From a virus: a DNA stretch of 20,578 nucleotides. The DNA is taken from positions 1-20,578 of the IMG/VR virus record IMGVR_UViG_3300031211_000487. One strand, given 5' to 3'. The stretch's first letter is position 1; the number at the start of each line of letters is the position of its first letter. The notes beneath the pieces were generated by a model, which saw nothing but the letters and a program-made list of their open reading frames with translations, did not search any database and had not been told where the DNA came from. Positions 15,113-20,578 of this stretch are shown piece after piece. Both the position numbers and the translations under genes were made by a program.

Positions 15113-15537
15113 AAGTAAAAATTAAACCAAGAAATGAAGAAGTAAAACTTCCTTATTCTAAAAATGAAGGAGATGTAGGTCTTGATTTAGAAGCTATTGA
15201 AGTTGAAAAATCAGGCAATTGGTTTTTTCCAATTTATACTTATAACACAGGAGTAGCTTTAGAAATTCCTAAAGGATATTGGGTATTACTAACTCCTAGA
15301 AGTTCACTATCTAAAAAATTAATGTGGTTAGCAAATCATGTTGGAATTGTTGATACTGAATATAGAGGAGAACTAATGTTTAAATTTAGAAGCATATTAG
15401 GTATTAAACCTTATAAAATTGGAGAAAGAATTGGTCAAATGATTCTTATGAAAAAATACAAAATTGATTTTGAAGAAGTATCTGATCTAACTGTTACTAA
15501 AAGAGGTAATAGAGGATTTGGAAGTACTGGAAAATAA
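15109..15537 (+). CDS. dut: dUTP diphosphatase (dUTPase)
   Basis: The 142-residue protein has all five trimeric dUTPase motifs: DVGLDLEA (22-29), PRSSLSKK (63-70), VGIVDTEYRGE (78-88) with the catalytic D82 and the Tyr that selects deoxyribose, GERIGQMIL (105-113), and RGNRGFGSTGK (132-142), which closes over the phosphates. The enzyme hydrolyses dUTP to dUMP and diphosphate, keeping uracil out of DNA and supplying dUMP for a thymidylate synthase; the TS-like gene is at 19742. A terminator follows 8 bases after the stop. Confidence 0.95.
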   Translation: MKVKIKPRNEEVKLPYSKNEGDVGLDLEAIEVEKSGNWFFPIYTYNTGVALEIPKGYWVLLTPRSSLSKKLMWLANHVGIVDTEYRGELMFKFRSILGIKPYKIGERIGQMILMKKYKIDFEEVSDLTVTKRGNRGFGSTGK

Positions 15538-15544
15538 TCTTAAA

Positions 15545-15582
15545 GGCTGTATATTGATTTTTATTGATATACAGCCATTTTT
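15545..15582 (+). terminator. Rho-independent terminator after dUTPase
   Basis: A 10-bp stem, GGCTGTATAT (15545-15554) with ATATACAGCC (15567-15576), is followed by ATTTTT. It ends the unit that starts at the 13045 promoter and sits in front of the ATG at 15593. Confidence 0.85.
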
Positions 15583-15592
15583 AACTTTAATT

Positions 15593-15940
15593 ATGACAGA
15601 AAAACTAAATGATAAATTAGCTGATAAATATATAAATATTCTAATTAAAAATTGTTCAGAAACTTTGTTTGTAAAAGCTAAAGAATATGTAAGAAATGGA
15701 GATAGAATGCATAATTTTAACAAAGGTGCTATAAAAACAGGAACAATAAGAGAAAAAGTTATTAGAGGCATGAGGTTAAAGCATGATATATCAGTAGATG
15801 ATATGTTAAATGATATAGAGAATAATAATTTGCCTTCTAAAGAGTTAGTTTTAGAAAAATTTGGTGATATTATTAATTATAACATTATAGAAGCAATGAG
15901 TATTTTACACAGAATTGAATTAAAAGAAAAAAATGGCTAG
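15593..15940 (+). CDS. All-alpha NTP-pyrophosphatase/Nmad1 (DUF1599)-like protein
   Basis: Start ATG 15593 is chosen because the frame upstream (from 15518) runs through the dUTPase terminator hairpin; this gives a 115-residue protein. It is mostly helical: FVKAKEYVRNGDRMHNF (26-42), then GMRLKHDISVDDML (59-72) and VLEKFGDIINYNIIEAM (84-100). The E-K-x-x-D-x-x-N-Y pattern with upstream Lys-Glu-Tyr is like the nucleotide-modification-associated domain 1 (DUF1599) and MazG-like helical bundles, which handle nucleotides. Its place between dUTPase and RNR fits dNTP metabolism. By eye this is a fold-level call; the substrate is unknown. The gene overlaps the next by 8 bases. Confidence 0.6.
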   Translation: MTEKLNDKLADKYINILIKNCSETLFVKAKEYVRNGDRMHNFNKGAIKTGTIREKVIRGMRLKHDISVDDMLNDIENNNLPSKELVLEKFGDIINYNIIEAMSILHRIELKEKNG

Positions 15941-16493
15941 AAGAAGAACAGAAAGAATTTTTCCAGATGTAATGTTAGATATAGAAACATTAGGTACAGA
16001 AGAAAATTCTTTAATACTTTCTATAGGATTAGTAAAATTTAATATGCAAACTAGTGAAATAGGAGAAAGTTTACACTTAAAATTAGATATTGTTGATTCT
16101 TTAGAAAATAATTTTGAGTTAAATATTGATACTGTAAAATGGTGGCTAAAACAACCAAAAGAATTTACAAAATTATTAATATCAGAAGAAACTTTTAAAT
16201 TAAAAGAAGCTCTAAATAAAATATCTAATTTTTTAAATCCTACTTATAAAATATGGGCAAAGTCTCCTAGTTTTGATTGTAATTTATTAAAATCAGTATA
16301 TAAAAAATTAAATAAAGAGATACCTTGGGACTTTAGAAAACAGCAAGATGTAAGAACTTTAATTAATTTAAATCCTGGTGTGTATAAAGATTTTAAAAAT
16401 AATAATAAAATTACACACAATGCCTTACAGGATTGTTTTGATCAAATAGAATATTGTACACATATATTTAGAACTATAAAAATTAAAAAATAA
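15933..16493 (+). CDS. DEDD-family 3'-5' exonuclease
   Basis: The 186-residue protein has the DEDDh layout: VMLDIETLGT (13-22) with D16 and E18, the IGLVKF strand (31-36), DTVKWWLKQP (66-75), KSPSFDCNLL (110-119) with D115, and KITHNALQDCFDQIEY (159-174) with H162 and D167. The WW-containing segment and 3'-5' fold match the RNase-T/exonuclease-VIII-like phage group (PF16473). Such enzymes trim 3' ends of DNA or RNA using two metal ions. Whether this one is a proofreading aid for a polymerase outside the window or an RNA-turnover enzyme cannot be told. It overlaps the upstream gene by 8 bases. Confidence 0.82.
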   Translation: MARRRTERIFPDVMLDIETLGTEENSLILSIGLVKFNMQTSEIGESLHLKLDIVDSLENNFELNIDTVKWWLKQPKEFTKLLISEETFKLKEALNKISNFLNPTYKIWAKSPSFDCNLLKSVYKKLNKEIPWDFRKQQDVRTLINLNPGVYKDFKNNNKITHNALQDCFDQIEYCTHIFRTIKIKK

Positions 16494-16639
16494 TGGATGA
16501 AAATTTAAATACAATATTGCAAATTTCTGATAATGTTATATCAGGATTAGAATATGGTGATTTATCAAAGAATAAAGTAGTAGAAATGTTAAATGAATTA
16601 AAAGAAGAAGCAGAATTAGCTAAATCACAAATAAGCTAA
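16493..16639 (+). CDS. Small acidic helical ORF upstream of nrdB (48 aa)
   Basis: ATG 16493 shares its A with the exonuclease TAA stop (TAATG), and the frame ends in TAA at 16637-16639, 8 bases before the NrdB start. The peptide is acidic, with a C-terminal amphipathic helix NKVVEMLNELKEEAELAKSQ (27-46). No family is recognised. Its fused start and tight spacing to nrdB suggest it is really translated, perhaps as a small regulator or partner of the reductase, by inference only. Confidence 0.55.
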   Translation: MDENLNTILQISDNVISGLEYGDLSKNKVVEMLNELKEEAELAKSQIS

Positions 16640-16646
16640 TTTAAAA

Positions 16647-17666
16647 ATGGAAAAACAGATGATGACAGAAAAAAACAAAGAAACACAACAAAATAATATA
16701 TTTAAAAAAAGAGTAAATATTTTACCTTATGAATATCCATCTTTATTAAAATATAAAGATGCAATTAGACATTCTTATTGGTTAGAATCAGAATTTAATT
16801 TTACTTCTGATATTAGTGATTTTAAAACTAAAATTACTGAAGTAGAAAAAGAAGCTATAAAAAGAACAATGCTAGCAATTGCTCAAATTGAAGTTAGTGT
16901 TAAGACTTTTTGGTCTGATTTATACAAAAGAATGCCTATTACAGAAATAGGAGATGTAGGGATGACTTTTGCAGAATCAGAAGTAAGACATAAAGATGCT
17001 TATGCAAAACTATTAAGAGTTTTAGGATTAGAAAAAGATTTTAAAGGATTAGTAGAAGTTCCTGCAATTAAAGATAGAATAAGTTATTTAACAAAATATT
17101 TAGATGGCACTAGAAGTAAAGATAATAAAATGTTTACAAAATCAGTTTTATTATTTTCTTTATTTATAGAACATGTAAGTTTATTTAGTCAATTTTTAAT
17201 AATGATGTCTTTTAACAAAAAGAAAAATCTTTTTAAAGGTATTTCTAATGTAGTAGAAGCTACAAGTAAAGAAGAAGATATTCATGGTAATTTTGGAGCG
17301 GAATTAATTAATATAATTAAATCTGAAAATCCAGAATGGTTTGATGAAACATTTGAAGAACTTATAAACTCAGCATGTGAAAAAGCATTTGAAGCTGAAT
17401 GTAAAGTTTTAGATTGGATTTTTGAAAAAGGAGAATTAGAATTCTTAAATAGAAACACTATTGAAAATTTTATAATGAATAGATTTAATAATTCATTAAA
17501 TAAAATTGGTATGGATAAGATATTTAAAACAGATTCTGATGAACTTGAAAAAACAATCTGGTTTGATGTTGAAACAATATCTAGTAAAGAAGGAGATTTC
17601 TTTTACAAAAAAGACATAAATTATAATAAAAAATCTAAAAGCGTTACAGAAGATGACTTATTCTAA
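16647..17666 (+). CDS. nrdB: Class I ribonucleotide reductase, small subunit (NrdB)
   Basis: The 339-residue protein has the full diiron site: E82 in AIAQIEVSVKTF (77-88), E112 and H115 in ESEVRHKDAY (110-119), E175 in FIEHVSLF (173-180), and E210 and H213 in EEDIHGNFG (209-217). Y119, four residues after H115, matches the radical tyrosine Y122 of E. coli NrdB. The C-terminus ends TEDDLF, like the peptides with which NrdB binds NrdA. It makes the tyrosyl radical that NrdA uses to reduce ribonucleotides to deoxyribonucleotides, which supports phage DNA synthesis. It overlaps nrdA by 14 bases, so equal synthesis is likely. Confidence 0.93.
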   Translation: MEKQMMTEKNKETQQNNIFKKRVNILPYEYPSLLKYKDAIRHSYWLESEFNFTSDISDFKTKITEVEKEAIKRTMLAIAQIEVSVKTFWSDLYKRMPITEIGDVGMTFAESEVRHKDAYAKLLRVLGLEKDFKGLVEVPAIKDRISYLTKYLDGTRSKDNKMFTKSVLLFSLFIEHVSLFSQFLIMMSFNKKKNLFKGISNVVEATSKEEDIHGNFGAELINIIKSENPEWFDETFEELINSACEKAFEAECKVLDWIFEKGELEFLNRNTIENFIMNRFNNSLNKIGMDKIFKTDSDELEKTIWFDVETISSKEGDFFYKKDINYNKKSKSVTEDDLF

Positions 17667-19281
17667 AAATTATTGGTTAAATGATGAAAGTAGATTATTC
17701 TTAAAAAGAGGTTATTTCAATGAAACAGCTGAAGAAAGAATAATTCAAATGGCATATGCAGCAGAAAAAAGACTAGGAATACAAAATTTTGCAGAAGATT
17801 TTATATCTCACACAGAAAATGGATTTTATAGTTTTAGTACGCCAGTATGGATAAATTTTGCAAAAAATAAAGGATTACCTATTGCATGTTATGGATCAAA
17901 TATTGATGATTATTCAGACAGTATTCTAAATGCAAATAGAGAAATAGGTATGATGTCTAAATATGGAGGAGGTACTTCTGCTTATTTAGGAAATATTAGA
18001 AAAAGAGGTAGTAAAATATCTTCAGGAGGAGAAGCAGATGGACCAGTTCATTATGCTAGAATGTATGATACAGTAATTGATGTATTTAAACAAGCAGATT
18101 CTAGAAGAGGTTCTTGTGCAGTATGGCTACCTATTGAACATTTAGATGTTGATGAGTTTTTAGATATTAATACAGAAGGAAATTTAATACAAAATTTACA
18201 ACATGGTTTAACTATTACTGATCAATGGTTAAAAGAAATGAAAGAAGGAGATAGTGCTAAAAGAAAAATTTGGGCAAAAGTTATTGAAAAAAGAGGAGAA
18301 ATTGGACTTCCTTATCTTATGTTTAAAGACAATTCTAATGCTAATACTCCTTATAAAGAATTAGGAAGAGAAATTACAGCTAGTAACTTATGTTCTGAAA
18401 TTCAATTACCTACTAATAGTTATGAATCATTTGTATGCTGTATTGGCTCAATTAATTTGCTACATTGGGACAAAATTAAAGAAACTAATGCAGTAGAAAT
18501 TTACACACAATTTTTAAATGCAGTTTTAGATGAGTTTATTGAAAAAGCTGAACATTCAAAAGGAATGAAAAGAGCTTGGAGATTTGCTAAAAATCATAGA
18601 GCAATTGGTGTAGGTACATTAGGATATCATTCCTATTTACAAAGTAAAATGATTGAATTTGAATCATTAGAAGCAAAGCAAAATAATTATCAAATTTTTA
18701 AAACTTTACAAGAAAGAACTAATAAAGCTAGTCAAGATTTATATAATTTTGACAAGAGAAAATATTCTTGTTTAAGAAAAGGATTTGCTAACACAACTTT
18801 AATGGCAATTGCTCCTACTAAATCTAGTTCTTTTATTTTAGGACAAACTAGTATGGGTATTGAACCAATTAAATCTAATTATTTTGTAAAAGATTTAGCA
18901 AAAATTAAAAGTGTTTATAAAAATCCTTTTTTAAAAGCTCATCTTGCTAAACATGATATGGATAGTCCAGATATTTGGGAAAGTATTTTGCATAAAGATG
19001 GTTCAGTTCAGCATTTAGATCTTCCTAATAAAGAAGTATTTAAAACATTTATGGAAATTACTCCTAAAGAATTAATTTTACAAGCTGCTCAAAGACAAAA
19101 ATTTATTGATCAATCACAATCATTAAATTTATTTATACATCCTTCAATATCTACTAAAGATGTTAATGCATTGTATTTATATGCACATGAAGAAGGAATT
19201 AAAACTTTATATTATCAATTTAATGAGAGTTCTGCTCAAGCTTTTAGTAGAAATATACTTGATTGTAAAAGTTGTGAATAA
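17653..19281 (+). CDS. nrdA: Class I ribonucleotide reductase, large subunit (NrdA)
   Basis: The 542-residue protein begins directly with the catalytic barrel; no N-terminal ATP-cone is present. The active site is visible: C79 in PIACYGSN, the N-x-C-x-E triad N245, C247 and E249 in SNLCSEIQLP (244-253), C262/C263 in VCCIGSINL (261-269), the radical-transfer pair Y520-Y521 in KTLYYQF, and the redox tail DCKSCE with C538 and C541. With NrdB it reduces NDPs using the tyrosyl radical and reductant-fed cysteines. Lack of the ATP-cone means no dATP switch of the usual kind, so the phage can run dNTP synthesis past normal control. A terminator follows. Confidence 0.93.
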   Translation: MTYSKNYWLNDESRLFLKRGYFNETAEERIIQMAYAAEKRLGIQNFAEDFISHTENGFYSFSTPVWINFAKNKGLPIACYGSNIDDYSDSILNANREIGMMSKYGGGTSAYLGNIRKRGSKISSGGEADGPVHYARMYDTVIDVFKQADSRRGSCAVWLPIEHLDVDEFLDINTEGNLIQNLQHGLTITDQWLKEMKEGDSAKRKIWAKVIEKRGEIGLPYLMFKDNSNANTPYKELGREITASNLCSEIQLPTNSYESFVCCIGSINLLHWDKIKETNAVEIYTQFLNAVLDEFIEKAEHSKGMKRAWRFAKNHRAIGVGTLGYHSYLQSKMIEFESLEAKQNNYQIFKTLQERTNKASQDLYNFDKRKYSCLRKGFANTTLMAIAPTKSSSFILGQTSMGIEPIKSNYFVKDLAKIKSVYKNPFLKAHLAKHDMDSPDIWESILHKDGSVQHLDLPNKEVFKTFMEITPKELILQAAQRQKFIDQSQSLNLFIHPSISTKDVNALYLYAHEEGIKTLYYQFNESSAQAFSRNILDCKSCE

Positions 19282-19290
19282 TAATTAATA

Positions 19291-19327
19291 TAACCTTGTT
19301 TATTAATTTAAACAAGGTTATTATTTT
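19291..19327 (+). terminator. Rho-independent terminator after nrdA
   Basis: TAACCTTGTTT (19291-19301) pairs with AAACAAGGTTA (19310-19320) in an 11-bp stem, followed by TTATTTT. It ends the nrdB-nrdA unit. Confidence 0.85.
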
Positions 19328-19340
19328 AAAAATTAAAAAT

Positions 19341-19721
19341 ATGAAATTAAGAGAATTTGAAATAACTGCAATTACAAATAAAGTTCATGAAGAACTGACA
19401 AAAAATTTAAAAATACCTTCTTTTGATAAAGAAATAAAAAAAGAAAAAGAATATTATGACATTATTAGTAAATCTATATATAAAATAAATAAAGAAAAAG
19501 ATAAAATTAAAGAAATTCAAAATAATAGTGAAAAATATGTACTTAGTGTTCTAACAACGCATATTAAAAATTTTAATAAAGATGCCTTAAATACCAGATT
19601 TAAAAATAAATTTATTTCTGACAATATTCCAAGATTAAGTAAAATTAAAGAAAGTGTAATTTTATCTAATAACAGTAATTTAAGTGAATTAGTTGATGAA
19701 CTAGTTAAAAAATATTCATAA
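19341..19721 (+). CDS. Conserved phage protein of unknown function, coiled-coil (126 aa)
   Basis: Start ATG 19341 is chosen because the in-frame upstream codons run through the terminator hairpin. The 126-residue protein begins MKLREFEITAITNKVHEEL, then has long Lys/Glu-rich helices (about 25-65) suited to a coiled coil, and a C-terminal SNLSELVDELVKKYS. It has no signal peptide, membrane segment or cysteine. A small helical protein next to nucleotide-metabolism genes could be a structural or regulatory factor; I do not recognise its family. It is 20 bases upstream of the thymidylate-synthase-like gene. Confidence 0.68.
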   Translation: MKLREFEITAITNKVHEELTKNLKIPSFDKEIKKEKEYYDIISKSIYKINKEKDKIKEIQNNSEKYVLSVLTTHIKNFNKDALNTRFKNKFISDNIPRLSKIKESVILSNNSNLSELVDELVKKYS

Positions 19722-19741
19722 GATATTTAAAATTAAAAATA

Positions 19742-20578
19742 ATGGCAAAAATAGATATTGCATATCACAAATTATTACAAGAAATTAAACAAAAAGGTTT
19801 TAAATATGAAGATCCAAATCGTAAAAATGTATATAGATATCAAATACCAAATTATCAAATACAGCACAATTTTTCAGATGGCTTTCCTGCAATAACTACT
19901 AAAAAGTTATATTGGAAAGGTATTGTAGGAGAACTTTTATTGATATTAAGAGGAGATACAAATATTAAATATCTTGTAGATAATGGTATAAACATTTGGA
20001 ATAAAGATGCTTATAATTATGCTAAATTAAAATGTAATTATAATTGTAATATTGAAGAATTTATTAATGATGTTAAAAAAAGTAATAAATTTCATGGATA
20101 TACTTTTAAATTAGGAAATGTAGGTAGAAACTATGGTGCTCAGTTAAGAGATTGGATAGGGCATGATAAAAATAATATGTTAGGAGCTACATCTAAGCAT
20201 ATAGATCAATTAAAAGATCTTATTTATACTCTTAGAACTAACCCTATGGCTACTAAGAAAACAGTAACCTTTTGGAATCCTGCAGAAGCCAATGAAACAG
20301 CATTAACACCATGTCATTGGAGTTTTGAGATACTAGTTGAACCTTTAAGTGTTTTAGATCAAACTTTATTTGTAAAAGATAATAGTAAGAAAGGTTGGAC
20401 TGTTAATGCTAAAAAACCTAAATATCAATTTACTTTAAAATGGCATCAACATAGTGTAGATACGTTTTTGGGTTTACCTTTTAACATTGCAAGTTATGCA
20501 TTATTGGCACAGATTATAGGTAAGATGACCAATATGATTCCAAAAGATATTATAGGAGATTTGTCTAATGTACATATT
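19742..20578 (+). CDS. Thymidylate synthase-family protein, partial (3' end outside window)
   Basis: The first 279 residues are present, from ATG 19742 to the window edge. Catalytic features are kept: E64 in GELLLILRGDTN (63-74), W86, Y131 in YGAQLRDW, the nucleophile C191 in TPCHWSFEI (189-197), D240 and the GLPFNIASY loop (244-252) with N248, which selects uracil over cytosine in TS. Phosphate-clamp arginines differ, though: the SRR motif is ATK with K172/K173, the QRS motif is QHS (H236), and the N-terminal RTGT loop is PNRKNVYR. An insertion of about 20 residues (about 98-122) precedes the LGNVGRNYGAQ segment. The enzyme may methylate dUMP or hydroxymethylate a related pyrimidine. The last part is missing, so folate-binding residues cannot be judged. 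Confidence 0.85.
   Translation, partial: MAKIDIAYHKLLQEIKQKGFKYEDPNRKNVYRYQIPNYQIQHNFSDGFPAITTKKLYWKGIVGELLLILRGDTNIKYLVDNGINIWNKDAYNYAKLKCNYNCNIEEFINDVKKSNKFHGYTFKLGNVGRNYGAQLRDWIGHDKNNMLGATSKHIDQLKDLIYTLRTNPMATKKTVTFWNPAEANETALTPCHWSFEILVEPLSVLDQTLFVKDNSKKGWTVNAKKPKYQFTLKWHQHSVDTFLGLPFNIASYALLAQIIGKMTNMIPKDIIGDLSNVHI

Noticed and set aside
15518-15592. Longer N-terminus of the Nmad1-like gene overlapping dUTPase
   Set aside because: It would run through the dUTPase terminator hairpin; ATG 15593 gives a complete protein.
15487-15771. Minus-strand frame of 94 codons
   Set aside because: Crosses the dUTPase end, a terminator and the next gene in antisense; all neighbours run on the + strand.
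19296-19340. Longer N-terminus for the gene at 19341
   Set aside because: It begins at a TTG inside the nrdA terminator stem; ATG 19341 follows an A-rich leader.
1-20578. Stop-codon reassignment, as in some gut phages
   Set aside because: TAA, TAG and TGA each end genes whose products have natural lengths and intact C-terminal motifs.

Overview
This window looks like part of the early/replication region of a double-stranded DNA tailed phage that infects a member of the Bacteroidota. The DNA is very A+T-rich. Every gene I can support is on the + strand, and genes are packed end to end, often with 4-14 base start/stop overlaps. The host inference rests on one promoter that matches the Bacteroidota consensus (TTG, 20 bases, TATATTTG at 12992-13022) and on A-rich leaders that mostly lack a Shine-Dalgarno sequence. 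TAA, TAG and TGA all act as stops, so the standard bacterial code applies. I saw no tRNA, rRNA or CRISPR array.

Layout: (1) 1-3029 holds the end of a DnaB-like helicase, a conserved unknown, a spore-photoproduct-lyase-like radical SAM protein, a Sak4-like ATPase and a ssDNA-binding protein, closed by a strong terminator. (2) 3097-4232 holds a 43-residue ORF coupled to a DnaG/TOPRIM primase with no recognisable zinc ligands. (3) 4229-12225 is an uninterrupted cassette for making and breaking amide bonds: gamma-glutamylcyclotransferase-like, ATP-grasp ligase, class I glutamine amidotransferase, an unknown, a first amidoligase, a class II glutamine amidotransferase with a membrane-spanning leader, and a second amidoligase. 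The last gene is split by a group I intron (about 10739-11631) carrying a zinc-ribbon/HNH endonuclease. (4) 12261-12968 is an unusual uracil-DNA-glycosylase-like protein. (5) 13045-15537, behind the Bacteroidota-type promoter, holds a RusA-like resolvase, a PD-(D/E)XK nuclease, an unknown and a dUTPase, closed by a terminator. (6) 15593-19281 holds an all-alpha NTP-pyrophosphatase/Nmad1-like protein, a DEDD exonuclease, a 48-residue ORF and class I ribonucleotide reductase (NrdB, NrdA), closed by a terminator. (7) 19341-20578 holds an unknown and the first 279 residues of a thymidylate-synthase-family enzyme.

Replication, recombination and dNTP supply genes surround the amide cassette, so the cassette is probably expressed early with the replication genes. 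Cassettes mixing ATP-grasp, amidoligase, glutamine amidotransferase and cyclotransferase proteins have been predicted by comparative genomics to build gamma-glutamyl or peptide-like conjugates, but the substrate here is unknown. The points most worth a second look are that seven-gene cassette, the intron inside its last gene, the altered active sites of the UDG-like and thymidylate-synthase-like enzymes, and the phage-borne SplB-like photoproduct lyase.
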